Shown here: piece after piece, positions 47,028-59,478 of the stretch
Numbering within the stretch: position 1 is the stretch's first letter
Layout: each line of letters begins with the position of its first letter
Origin: Bromus sterilis
Taxonomy: Eukaryota > Streptophyta > Magnoliopsida > Poales > Poaceae
Direction: 5' to 3'
DNA: 64,000 nucleotides
Assembly (NCBI GenBank): GCA_950022295.1
Contig: OX465598.1
Span: 112,761,001 to 112,825,000 of the forward strand
Position numbers and translations under genes: made by a program
The notes under the pieces: generated by a model
What the model was told of the DNA's origin: nothing
The model's database searches: none
What the model saw: the letters and a program-made list of their open reading frames with translations, nothing else

Positions 47028-50000
47028 TGTAACAACCCAGTTTTCACAAAAAAATAAAAAAATTATTTTCGGTGTGAATTTTTTGATTGTCTGATTTGTT
47101 TGCGGTGTTTGCATCCCCGATTTAACGATCGGCGATTATTTTCCCCCCTCTTATCTCGTATAGGACGAAGACCGACCCTTGCCACCCTGACACTCGACCT
47201 TTGCGACACCGGGTTTCACCCGATCACCGTCGCGAAAACCGCACGAGACTAGCCGCAGCCAACGGAACGAAAACCCCGTTTAATAATTAAACGGGTTATT
47301 TTTATAGCACGCCGAAAAGTGTTTTCGGAACGGTTCCAACGCGAGGTGAACGCCGCCGGCTCGACGCGTTGATCGTGCAGTTCAAAGTTTTACCCGAATG
47401 GGACGTCCTGCGGACCCCCGGCGGTCAGAAACGTGAGCACCGCGCGCGCGAGAGAAAAACCGGGGATGTTTTTGCAAACTGCCAGCCACCTGGCCTATAT
47501 AAAGACCACCACACTCCCACCCATTTCTAGGGTTTCCCTAGCCACAAATTGCAGCCACCCCCTCAGATCTGCCTCATAATTTTCCCAATACCCCAATTTT
47601 TCGCAGCAGTTCCAGCCCAGCAGATCTAGACCGTCAGATCGCCCGATCTGACGGCCGAGATCGCCTCCCACCAACCTCTCCACCCACCTCTCTCCTCTCT
47701 CTCCCATGGAACCAGCCGCCAGCACCCGAGGGGCCTTACCGCGCCGCCTCCAACTCCGGCTAGCCACGGCCGCCCCTCTCCCTTCTCCTCCCCGTGCCCC
47801 TCCTCATCTGCTCACCCCCCGCCTCCTCTTCCCACGCAGGTCGACGAAGCCGCCCGAGCAGCAACCGCCGTAGCCATGGCTATGGCGGGCTGAGCTCCGC
47901 CGCCCCCAAGCCGAGCCGCGCCACCTTCCTCCCTCCGGCCACCGCGCACGGCCCCCGCCGCTTCCGCCTCCTGGGCGCCCCCGCCTCGAGCCTCCTCGCC
48001 GGCCACCGGATCCAGCCGGCCGAGGCCAGCCGCTGGCGCCGCCTGTTGCCTACGTCGGGGCCAGCCAGGGAGCCGGCCGACCTCCCTCACCCTCCAACGG
48101 CCACGTGGGCCGCAGCCCACTCGCCCCAGCCCAGTGCGCCTATTTTTGCTAAGTCTGATAAAAACTGTGTGCTGATGCTGTTTTGTACTGCGTTTTCCCG
48201 TTGATCCGTAGCTCCGATGAACGTGCCCCCAAAACGAAAGTTGCTCAGTTTTGCGTGCTCTAGCATTCGTATGTAGAAAGTTTTTGCATTTGAGCTCATC
48301 TTGATTGTGTATTTGTGTGCTGAACAGGGCATCAGGCCGTTAAACTGCTACAAGTCCTTTTGAGTGATGCTGTTTATTTTTTGTTCCAACTTTGCATGAT
48401 GATTGTGACTCATCCATGAGGCCTATTGCATTGATTCTTTCTCCTATGTGTTAAGTATCATGTGTACTTCATTTCCATGCTTTAACTTGTCATGTTTGGG
48501 TGCTTTTGCTATATTAAATCTTGCTCCAAAGTAGCTATCCTGATGTTAATGTGCTACTGTTGCTGAAACTGTTATTTTATTGCAACTTCGGTCGACGGTT
48601 GTGTCGCAACCGTTTATCGTAATTGAGTGATTCCAATTGCATATTTTTAAGAATCATGTCTACTTTCATTATATGTATTGCTATGTCATGTTGCTGCACT
48701 GTTGCATATAGATTTTCCCCTATTTATACAGCTTTTGCCCGTAACTTGTTTTGCTTATATCTTTTTAACCGTAACTCCGTTCGGAGTGTGCCTTATATGT
48801 AACTTGATTAGTTTTTCGTGTACTTTGTGTTTATGCTATTGTTTGCTGTTGTTAACCAACCTAAAATATTGTTTAGGACAGAACAGTACCAAAAATTTTA
48901 ATCATCATGCGGCACTTAGTGTTATGCCATGTTTAGGTTGTGCCTCACTTAAATTGACTAGCATAGATAGTTTACTTTGTGCTTCACCTCTTGACATGTT
49001 TGTGTGATATGCCATGATTGCTTGAGTTGCCATGTTAATAACCGTTGATTGATCACCTGTAGCTAAACAACTTGAACCACCGTAAACGTGCGGTATTCGT
49101 CGTGTTTGACCGATACCCAACTTAAATTGTTAGTAACCGCTCTCGATGGTAGGTGCGATGTCTCATGTTTCTTGTTGTTGATGCTTTCTCGTGTTTGCCT
49201 CGTAGTAATAGAGTGCTTTCTCGTTGATTGATTTTCAGTGTTTATCCTCTTGTGTGCTTCCGCGGATACCTCTCGGAGACGATGCGAGCTTGCGATCAAC
49301 TACACCTTCAGAACCCGACTTATCAACAGGCAAGGACTATACATGACTTATGATCCATTCTATTTGAACCAGCGGTTTTCATGCTAGTCTAGGTTAGGTT
49401 CGATGGTTGATCCTACCACATGTTTACAGCCTCTTTCAAACCAATACAGCCATGTCCCTTCCCAGCAAACCTTGTACTGCTATGTTACTATTGCTCGTTG
49501 CTCAGCCCCTGCTTAGTATGCATGATTAGGATGCTATGATCTTACCTCTTGTTACTCCTTGGGTTGGGATATCACATTTATCATTATTATATTGTTGTTG
49601 ATGATATGATTATTATTATAATGTTGACTATATTCGACGAAGGATGGAAGGTCTAGGCTATCCCGCCCCGACGCTTTTTTCCATTCGAGTCACCTAGGAC
49701 CCGAGTTCCGGGTATTGGTTTTAAGACTGATCGTGCCTAATCGTGTGTGGGATTTTATGTGGTCCCCTCTTCTTACCTACCTAGCTTCAAACAATTCTAG
49801 AGGTGGCCCAAGCTGATTTACCATTTGAAACCGTGTGTGTGCTGGTCAGCGGCCAGTAGTTTTCAAACAACTCGGGCCAGCGGAGACTTAGTTCCTCTGT
49901 TGGTCCACACTTGGTGAGCTAGGGAAGTCCCCTGTTATATAGGTGAGACTAAACCCGACCTTGGCCATACGGAAGAGTCCGATCCGAGAGCGTGGCCGGC

Positions 50001-50986
50001 TTTTGGATTGGGTGTCGACTCCCCGGGGGCCACCCGGATTTGTGCGTTGTTAGTTAGAGGGACCTGTCGTTTCGGATCTCTTGGAACTAAATCATAAAAT
50101 GGTTGCCTATAATGGGTAGCAACTGAGAGAGAGGGGCGAGCATGCGACGCCTCGTAATGGGCAGTTGGTACACCCCTGCAGGGTTAAATCTTTTCGATAA
50201 GCCGTGTCCACGGTTATGGACGACTTGAGACCTACTCCTTGTTCATAGACAACAACAACTGAGATAATCTTAATATAACTTGATCAACGTGTGTGTGCCT
50301 TGACTGCTTCTTCTTCGCCGGGATGCGAAGAGGAGGACAAGGATAGGATAGGTGTTATGTTTGCGTAGTAGGTGGATAGCAGACTTGTTGGAGGCGATTC
50401 CTCACCGAATGCTTGGATTCTTATCTTATTCTCTAGATCGTTAGCCACTTCATGAATGCTAGTGCGGCAGCAACCTCACCACTTACCACATCCTTACCGT
50501 AAACTACTAATTGTCCTAGAATGACGAGTGATGAAGTCCTTGCTGGGTCAGTTGACCACTACAGTTGGATGCTGAGTACTTCTGTACTCATGATACTACC
50601 CCCAAACTCTTTTCAGGGTTCTTGATCGACAACAGGTATGGTGATCGACGTTTCACGTGGAGACTCGACGACGACTAGTTAGGCGGATCCCGGCGGAGGG
50701 CCTGGACCCGTGTGGTTATGGGATCGATGCTTTTCTCTTTTCCACTAGGCATTTGACTGTAGTCTGTACTCAGACATGTATCTTCTGTTGTTGTATTGTA
50801 TTCGAGGAAGTTGTATGCCAATTGTAAGAGATGTTGTATCCTTGTATCTGTAATGTTGTGATATCATGTTGGAAATCCGGGGCATATGACTTCGTCATAT
50901 GTCGCGGTGGGACCGATATGTGCTTCGTCCACGGATCTGGATGGAAACATCTAGATCTGGAACAGTACCGCATATCAGGCCTTACA
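47028..50986 (+). mobile_element. E2 3' LTR (beta type), complete, 3.96 kb
   Basis: TGTAACAACC to CAGGCCTTACA. TATA candidate at 47496-47504. It carries a perfect 11-bp inverted repeat (47631-47654) absent from the 5' LTR. It is followed by alpha-type LTR sequence at 50987. Confidence 0.85.
47631..47654. repeat. 11-bp perfect inverted repeat in E2 3' LTR
   Basis: CCGTCAGATCG, two bases, CGATCTGACGG. The E2 5' LTR has only the first arm at the equivalent place. Confidence 0.85.
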
Positions 50987-51543
50987 ACTTGAGACCTACT
51001 CCTTGTTCATGGACAACAACAACTGAGATAATCTTAATATAACTTGATCAATGTGTGTGTGTGCCTTGACTGCTTCTTCTTCGTCGGAATGCGAAGAGGA
51101 GGACAAGGATAGGATAGGTGTTATGTTTGCGCAAGGAGTTGATAGCAAGACTTGTTGGAGGCGATTCCTCATCGAATGTTTGGCTTCTTACCTTACTCTG
51201 TAGATCGTTAGCCACTTCATAAATGCTAGTGCGGCAGCAACCTCACCACTTACCCCTTCCTTACCGTAAGCTACTAGTTTTCCTAGAATGACGAGTGATG
51301 AAGTCCTTGCTGGGTCAGATGACCACTGCAGTTGGATGCTGAGTACCTCTGTACTCATGATACTACCCCCAAACTCTTTTCAGGGTTCTTGATCGACAAT
51401 AGGTATGGTGATCGATGTTTCACATGGAGACTCGACAACGACTAGATAGGCGGATCCCGGCGGAGGGCTTGGACCCGTGTGGTTATGGGAATCGATGTTT
51501 TTCTCTTTGCCAGTAGGCATTTGGTTGTAGTCTATACTTAGAC
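50987..51543 (+). mobile_element. Tail of E1 second LTR (alpha type), truncated
   Basis: Matches 38349-38905 of E1. Diagnostic positions (GATAGCAAGACTT, CTTCCTTACC, CAGATGACC) agree with alpha and not with the neighbouring beta LTR. It overlaps the last 62 bases before the E2 insertion (42663-42724) and ends abruptly in S LTR sequence. Confidence 0.75.
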
Positions 51544-51860
51544 TGCTTACACGCTCAATTTATTTCCTGCTTTTACTTTCTAGTTGGTATCACTATTATC
51601 CTTTATCCCTTGCGTTTGATCGTTTGTAAACAACAAGGCCGGAGAGATAGACAAGCTCTCTGAACTTCGTTAGGAGAAAAGTTATTTGTGTCTGTGTGCA
51701 GGTCTACGTCAACCGTCTAATTTCTAGCGCCGGTGTCACCTACTTGTCGCTTTCGGAGTCCTACAGGAGATAAACCCTATCCTCTACATAGGGGAAATTT
51801 GTTGTTATCCTACATCTCACCTTCCACTTGGGGTAACCAACGAAGGGTGAGAAGCCATTA
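51544..51860 (+). mobile_element. S LTR 3' part (element C)
   Basis: From CTTACACGCTCAATTTATT to GAAGCCATTA (consensus GAAGCCATCA), matching the last 300 bases of S LTRs. It could be the end of the B 3' LTR or the 5' LTR of C; the S-type internal sequence that follows favours C. Confidence 0.7.
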
Positions 51861-52440
51861 TCGTCTCTGACACATCACCAACCACATTAATGGTTGTTCC
51901 CCTGCTTTTTTGTTTACACTTATGTTCCCTTATCCATCTATCACTTGACTGTCTATGGTGCCTCTAGTTCACATTATGAAGAAACTTTAAAAGATAAAGT
52001 TAGAAATACCAAGCATAAAGAAGATAAATGAGTTGGATCGTAAGATTCAATTGAATTTGAATAGACTTGATAGCTCCATGCATAAAATTATCAAAACTTT
52101 GGAGACCATCAAATCCCATGATTTGGATCCTTCTAGGATAGATAAGATTGAGGAAATCATTGCCACTTTAGGAACTAATTTCTCCTCAATCAAACCAAAA
52201 AAACTAGAAACTCTGGCAAGGAAGGAACCTAAGTTGACTTATGTCCCTATGGTTCCCCGACCTAAAAATAATCCACTCATTGCCAAGGGAGTTGAAACTA
52301 TGAAAACTTTGGAAGAAATACCACTCATTGCCTTTTGGTTTTATCTCTAGAAGTATCTTCATTAGGCCTTTATTTTAAAGACCTCTTAAAACTAGTTGTA
52401 CAATTGGAGAGCATTTTGATAATCTTGAAGATGGTTCGAT
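51861..52440 (+). other. Element C leader and ORF remnant
   Basis: No clear primer-binding site follows the LTR. Frame 52033-52350 (105 codons, Lys-rich, heptad-like at its start) is a possible retrotransposon protein remnant; I do not recognise it and it has no clear match to gag or protease of A. No other feature is supported. Confidence 0.4.
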
Positions 52441-53737
52441 TGATATAACGTGATTCTTCTTTTTGCTTCTTGCCTAGCTTAAAGCCGTAAAATAAAGCGC
52501 TTGTTGGGAGGCAACCCAAGATGTTTTTACTATGTTTTTAGTGGTCTTGATGATTTTTAATACTGTAGCAACATCATTGTACCTGTATTTTCAAGATTTG
52601 TGCAAACTTTAGCCGTTGATTGCAAGAAAGTTCAAAAGTTGCGACATGCTATCCAGAAAACAGATTTTGTCCTTGGACGAAAAAATTCGCCTAAAATCAC
52701 CATATCATCTTTTTGATCTGATTTTTTTGACAACGCGCTCTAAACAATTAGATTTCGAGTGTCTGTTCTAAGTTTGTTGATTTGAGTTGCAGAAGTACCC
52801 CCAAAAAGTTATTTACTACCTCCTGGTCTGTTTTTCATAGATTCTTCCACGTTTTGCCTTTCTTCAATTTTGCAAGTCTTGCGCTAGCTTTTTTGTTGCA
52901 ATTTTTTTTGGCGGTCTTGAGAAACTATAGCCCTTGAAGAAAATATTTATTTCCAGTAGAGGCAATTTATTTTACTGTGGGTACTAACCTCTCTAATCAG
53001 CTTATGATGAGTTATGTATGAAGGGAGTTTCCAAGTGTGCGAGGGAAGATGATAAAAGAAGACCCGGGAGTGTCAAACACTCAAGCTTGGGGATGCCCCC
53101 ATGCACCCCCAAGAAATATTCAAGGAGACTTGAGCATCTAAGCTTGGGGATGCCCCCGTGCATCCCCTTCTTCATCAACAATTATCATTCGTCCTTCGTC
53201 TCACTATATTTTTATCACTTCACGCGTTATGCGCTATGCTTGGAGCGTCTTTCTCTTTAGTTTTCTTTTCAGTTTTCTTTAGCTTTGTTTGCTATTTATA
53301 ACAAGTTAGAACCCAGCTTTCTTTGTGTGGGAGAGAAACATGCTCCACTTCAAACTAGAACACATCATAGGATTTTCATGCTTATCTTTCTTTTGTTGTG
53401 TCTTCTTTATCTTTTCGTAGCTGCTGTGATGTTTAGCTCTTATTTTTCATCCTTATGTTTTTAAAGATCTTTTGTTTAGTTTGTTGATGGAACTCTCTTT
53501 ATATTTATTGTTTATCTTGTTTAGAGAGTTGGTTGTTGCACTGAGTTTTGTCTTGAATTTAAGTAGGTAATTGAGGTTGCTATTCAATTGTAGCAGTAAC
53601 TTGCAATAGTTTTGAGGTCTTGTTGTGAGAAATGTTTTGAACTTTTGGTGTAAAGAGCTCTAGCCTATTAGTGATAGGTGTCGTATTTTGGGCAATCCGT
53701 GTTTATTTTCAATAACTACTAAAACTGGTTGAGAACT
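52441..53737 (+). mobile_element. Element C internal 3' region, left part
   Basis: Collinear with 28300-29600 of A, including GTTGGGAGGCAACCCAA near 52502 and two AGCTTGGGGATGCCCCC motifs (near 53084 and 53141). It is interrupted at GAGAACT by minus-strand element D. Confidence 0.78.
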
Positions 53738-55353
53738 TGATGGCGTGGAAGTGGTAATGGCTTGTCGCCCTTCGTTGGTTAGCACCAAATTTCCCTCAGT
53801 GAAGATACCGAGGTTATCAATCCAGTAGGACTCCGATAATGATAAGAAGGTGTTGAAGCGAGCAACGCGCCTTTTGAGATATTGCTCTCTTAACCTCGAC
53901 CTGAACAGGACACAAATAACTTTGCTCCCAACGAAGTTCAGAGAGGTTGTCAATCTCTCCGGTCTTGTTGTTTACAAAGGATCAAACACACAAGGGATAA
54001 TGATAATGATGATAGCAACTGAAAAGTAAATGAGCGTGTAAACAATGATAAGAATATGGACCGGGGTCCCGTGATGTTCACTAGTGATGTCTCTCTCCCA
54101 AAAGACGATAAGACTGCTATGCGAGGTAAACAAATTACAGAAGGGCAATTGACAGGATTATAAACGCACTGCAATGCTAACTATGCTACAAAAGAAAGGA
54201 AGAGGTTCAAAAGCACGGGCAGTACGCCAAAGTAAGTAGACCGAAATCCATCTGCATCTACTACTAATCATCCACCTTGAGATATCTATCCAGAACATCT
54301 CGCTGGTATTAAGTTGCGAGCCCCACCCAAAGTGTAAACCCAAAGCAACAGACAACTGGATTAAAAAGAACTTTGCGTAAAGTAAACAATCCTTGCAACC
54401 GCGGTTATAAGCACCGTCGTTTTCCCCCTTGTGGCCACAACACATCCCCTAGACTCATGTTTCTGTCACTCAAGCGTGTCATCAGGGGGCATGTACCCAC
54501 AATCGAGCATAACGTTCCCATTGGAGTTACTACCTACCACTTGGCCAAAGCAATAAAATGCAACGGAGAACATGCAAGAATTACTTCGGAACAAAAATAC
54601 AAAAGATAAGAACCAATTATATTAATCTATCACAATCTGAACATAATCTCATAATCCATCAGATCCCATCAAACTCAGCATAGCAAAAGCACAAAGATTA
54701 CATATGTGCCTCGATCATGTAGGGCTTCTCACGAGGTCTAAACCATGAAGAACATAGAGGGGAGGAGAACATCACATAGCTACTGATCACGGAGCCATGG
54801 TCCAAAGGAAACTACTCACGGCACATCCGGGAAGCGTCCATGGTGGAGGAGAAGCTTTCGGAGGTCGATCCTCCCTCCGGAAGGGTGTCCGATCTTGACT
54901 GTGCTCCCGATCTTGGAAGCGCGGCGGCGGCGGAACAGAGGTGAGAGCGCGAAAAAGGGTTCTCTCCTCGGAAGTTTCCCGGGACGGAGATTAAATATGT
55001 GAAGGGGGCAGCCAGGGGGCAACCAGGAGTCCAGGCGCCCCCCTGGCGTGACCAGGCCCCTGACCGCGCCAGGTGGCCTCCTGGGCACTTGTTGGTGGCC
55101 CCCCGGCGCTCCTTCGGGAATCTGGAAGCTTCCGGTACGCTGATTATTATCTGACTTTCCCGGATTTTTGGAGCACTTTTTATATGGGGGAAAACTGAAA
55201 TAGAAAAACAGCAGAAAACAGAAACTGGCACTGAGGTGCACCGAGTAATTAGGTTAGTCCAAATATGATAAAAAAGTGTATCTAGATCATTACAATATCA
55301 CACAAAACATGCATGGAGCGAGCAGAAATTATCGATACGTTTGATACGTATCA
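53738..55353 (-). mobile_element. D 3' LTR, unit 1 (family S)
   Basis: 1616 bp, TGATGGCGTGG...ACGTATCA on the plus strand. To its right is the S polypurine tract (minus strand AAGCTTGGGGATGT), so this is the 3' LTR of a minus-strand element. The flank on the left is C sequence. Confidence 0.9.
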
Positions 55354-57198
55354 ACATCCCCAAGCTTAATTCCTGCTCGTCCTCGAGTAGGTAAATGATA
55401 ACAAACATAATTTCCGTGGTGACATGCTAGCAACCATATAAGAACTTTGAAAAGTAAATCAATGAAGGTATGGTATTCAATTCAAGTCATAACATGCAAG
55501 AGTCCATATTAGCATTGAAACAAGCAACAAAAGAACATTAGGTGCAAGAGCTCTCGCTGTCCGTGACTCGAATGTCTCCAAATGGTGTTTGCGTGAGAGA
55601 AGAGGGATAGGGAATACGAGAAAAAAGTATTTTTGTTGAGAACTCAATCTACTAAAGTTTCACATTTTTTTCTTCTTTGGAATCTTATGTTGACTCGTCC
55701 CCTGACCACTATCCAAGTACAAGTCAATTTGATCCACTCCTTTTCAATATTTTGAGCACTCATGCAATGAGCTTAAGCACGAGAGTTGACACTTAGGATG
55801 GCAAAGAGAGAAATATGGTGGAGAAGGAAGACAAAAAGGTGAGAAAGGCTCACATGAATGAGGACAATCATGGGCGAGAAGGCCAAATGATAGATATGAT
55901 GTGAGGAGTAGGGATTTCCATGCAATGGATGCACATATGATCTAAAAAACTCTCCAAAGGAACTAGTGGGGGTGCATCTAACTTGCTCGCTCATGAAGAT
56001 CTAGAGCTCTTTTGAGGAGGCGCATCCTTGGAATATGCAAGCCAAGATCTATAGTGTGAAGGCCCCCACATAGCTATGTGCATGAATGATCATCTCTATG
56101 GAGTACAAGGATAAGAGGGAGTACTAGTGTGGATCTTTCAAAAGGATAGTAGTGTTTCCCCTTTCTATCTTTTTATTTCTTTTTCTCTTTTTTTTCTATT
56201 TTTTGTTTTTTTGGTGGCCTCAATGGCTCTTTCGATTTAACTCTCATTTGTCCTCTTTGGGATCTTTTATTTTGTCCACTTTGGGATGTTTTCCTCACTT
56301 AAGGGAAACACTCTAATTTAAAGAGGGTATAGAAGATCTTTCACACTTTAGAAGGTACTCAAATCATAAAGAAGATGTAGCTATCATGATGTATGCAATG
56401 CATGCCGCTGCCAGTGTAGCAGGAACATGTATGACATGAAGACCAAGTCATGAAGAGGTGGATGTTGCATGGCAATATATCTCGGAAAGGCTATGGAAAT
56501 GCCTTGATAGGTAGGTATGGTGGTTGTTTTCAAGAAATATATAAGGAGGTTTATTATGACAGAGCGTATCATGCCAAGGGTTTGGATGTACCGGTGAAGG
56601 TGGATGCCAACTCTCGGAGTGAGATGAAGGCAATGCACGGCACAGGAGAGGCTAGCTAATATGAGGAGGTGGAAGTGTCAACTTTCAATAGTTACATTAG
56701 TCTGAAGAACTCATGCACTTATTATCGGTAACTCTCAATCTAATAAGGAGGTTCACAAATAGACAAGTACCCCGAGGAGGAGTGTATGGAGGTTTGGTTA
56801 TCCTTGCGCATCCTCGACTCATGGTACGTGAGTGTACTCTAATATTCGATCCCTCCAAAGATTAGCGATCCATCTAGTAGCTATCGTTCTCAACTAGTTT
56901 TGTAGAATTTTGAAAATAATCACGGATTTCCCAAAATACGACACCTATCACTAATAGGCTCGAGCTCTTGACACCAAAAGTTCAAACATTAGTCACATCA
57001 ATTCCTCAAATCTATTGCAAGTTACTACTAAAATTAAATAGCAACCTCAATTACCTACTCTCAAGACAAGACAAAACTCAGTGCAACAACCAACTCTCTT
57101 AACAAGATAAACATGAAAACTAAGGAGAGTTCCAGCAACAGACTAAACAAAAGCCAAGGCTCTTGCTAGAGACAAACTAAAACTAATACTAAACATGG
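55354..57198 (-). mobile_element. D internal 3' region, unit 1, 5'-truncated
   Basis: Reverse complement of S internal sequence (equivalent to about 29290-31090), starting with the polypurine tract at the LTR. It stops at CTAAACATGGC and joins C with a two-base overlap. The rest of D (gag, 5' LTR) is missing. No coding potential. Confidence 0.85.
56374..56881. repeat. Left arm of a 0.5-kb inverted repeat, unit 1 (right arm 57198-57704)
   Basis: D (minus) and the resumed C (plus) carry the same part of the S internal region in opposite directions: GATGTAGCTATC...ATCTAGTAGC here, GCTACTAGAT...GATAGCTACATC there. The 316-base spacer would be the loop. Confidence 0.85.
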
Positions 57199-57712
57199 CT
57201 ACTAGATAGATCACTAATCTTTGGAGGCATCCGATATTAGAGTACACTCATGTACCTTGAGTCGAGGATGCGCAAGGATAACCAAACCCCCATACACTCC
57301 TCCTCGGGGTACTTGTCTCTTTATGAACCTCCTAATTAGATTTAGAGTTACTGATAATAAGTGCATGAGTTGTTCGGACTAATGTAAGTATTTAAAGTTG
57401 ACACTTCCACCTCCTCATATTTGCTAGCCTCTTCGGTACCGTGCATTGCCCTCTTATCACTCTGAGAGTTGGCTCCTACCCGCCGGTGCATCCAAACTCT
57501 TGACATGATACACTTTGTCATCATAAACCTCCCTATATATTTCCTCAAAACAGCCACCATACCTACCTATCAAGGCATTTCCATAGCCTTTACGAGATAT
57601 ATTGCCATGCAACATCCATCTTCTCATGACTTGATCTTCATGTAATACATGTTCCTGCAACACTGGCAGAGGCATACATTTGCATACATCATGATAGCTA
57701 CATCATAGGATT
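57199..57712 (+). mobile_element. Element C internal region resumed, plus repeat joint, unit 1
   Basis: Collinear with 29606-30112 of A up to GATAGCTACATC (57704); ATAGGATTTT matches the sequence at about 53370. So the joint combines two distant C segments before TTCAATTGTAG. Confidence 0.78.
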
Positions 57713-57867
57713 TTCAATTGTAGTAGTAACTTGCAATAGTTTTGAGGTCTTGTTGTGAGTAATGTTTTGAACTTTTGGTGTAAAGAGCTCTAGCCTATTA
57801 GTGATAGGTGTCGTATTTTGGGCAATCCGTGTTTATTTTCAATAACTACAAAAACTAGTTGAGAACT

Positions 57868-59478
57868 TGATGGCGTGGATATGCTAATGGCTTGTCGCCC
57901 TTCGTTGGTTAGCACCAAATTTCCCTCAGTGAAGATACCGAGGTTATCAATCCAGTAGGACTCCGATAATGATAAGAAGGTGTTGAAGCGAGCAACGCGC
58001 CATTTGAGATATTGCTCTCTTAACCTCGACCTGAACAGGACACAAATAACTTTGCTCCCAACGAAGTTCAGAGAGGTTGTCAATCTCTCCGGTCTTGTTG
58101 TTTACAAAGGATCAAACACACAAGGGATAATGATAATGATGATAGCAACTGAAAAGTAAATGAGCGTGTAAACAATGATAAGAATATGGACCGGGGTCCC
58201 GTGATGTTCACTAGTGATGTCTCTCTCCCAAAAGACGATAAGACTGCTATGCGAGGTAAACAAATTACAGAAGGTCAATTGACAGGATTATAAACGCACT
58301 GCAATGCTAACTATGCTACAAAAGAAAGGAAGAGGTTCAAAAGCACGGGCAGTACGCCAAAGTAAGTAGACCGAAATCCATCTGCATCTACTACTAATCA
58401 TCCACCTTGAGATATCTATCCAGAACATCTCGCTGGTATTAAGTTGCGAGCCCCACCCAAAGTGTAAACCCAAAGCAACAGACAACTGGATTAAAAAGAA
58501 CTTTGCGTAAAGTAAACAATCCTTGCAACCGCGGTTATAAGCACCGTCGTTTTCCCCCTTGTGGCCACAACACATCCCCTAGACTCATGTTTCTGTCACT
58601 CAAGCGTGTCATCAGGGGGCATGTACCCACAATCGAGCATAACGTTCCCATTGGAGTTACTACCTACCACTTGGCCAAAGCAATAAAATGCAACGGAGAA
58701 CATGCAAGAATTACTTCGGAACAAAAATACAAAAGATAAGAACCAATTATATTAATCTATCACAATCTGAACATAATCTCATAATCCATCAGATCCCATC
58801 AAACTCAGCATAGCAAAAGCAGAAAGATTACATATGTGCCTCGATCATGTAGGGCTTCTCACGAGGTCTAAACCATGAAGAACATAGAGGGGAGGAGAAC
58901 ATCACATAGCTACTGATCACGGAGCCATGGTCCAAAGGAAACTACTCACGGCACATCCGGGAAGCGTCCATGGTGGAGGAGAAGCTTTCGGAGGTCGATC
59001 CTCCCTCCGGAAGGGTGTCCGATCTTGACTGTGCTCCCGATCTTGGTAGCGTCGGCGGAACAGAGGTGAGAGCGCGAAAAAGGGTTCTCTCCTCGGAAGT
59101 TTCCCGGGACGGAGATTAAATATGTGAAGGGGGCAGCCAGGGGGCAACCAGGAGTCCAGGCGCCCCCCTGGCGTGACCAGGCCCCTGACCGCGCCAGGTG
59201 GCCTCCTGGGCACTTGTTGGTGGCCCCCCGGCCCTCCTTCGGGAATCTGGAAGCTTCCGGTACGCTGATTATTATCTGACTTTCCCGGATTTTTGGAGCA
59301 CTTTTTATATGGGGGAAAACTGAAATAGAAAAACAGCAGAAAACAGAAACTGGCACTGAGGTGCACCGAGTAATTAGGTTAGTCCAAATATGATAAAAAA
59401 GTGTATCTAGATCATTACAATATCACACAAAACATGCATGGAGCGAGCAGAAATTATCGATACGTTTGATACGTATCA
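57868..59478 (-). mobile_element. D 3' LTR, unit 2
   Basis: 1611 bp, near-identical to the unit 1 copy. Confidence 0.9.

Larger units (their letters stand above)
53583..57712. repeat. Tandem unit 1 of a chimeric S block (4130 bp)
   Basis: Contains C (plus, 53583-53737), D (minus, 53738-57198), C (plus, from 57199) and a short joint ATAGGATTTT. The next unit begins at TTCAATTGTAG (57713). It differs from unit 2 by scattered substitutions and small indels only. Confidence 0.92.
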
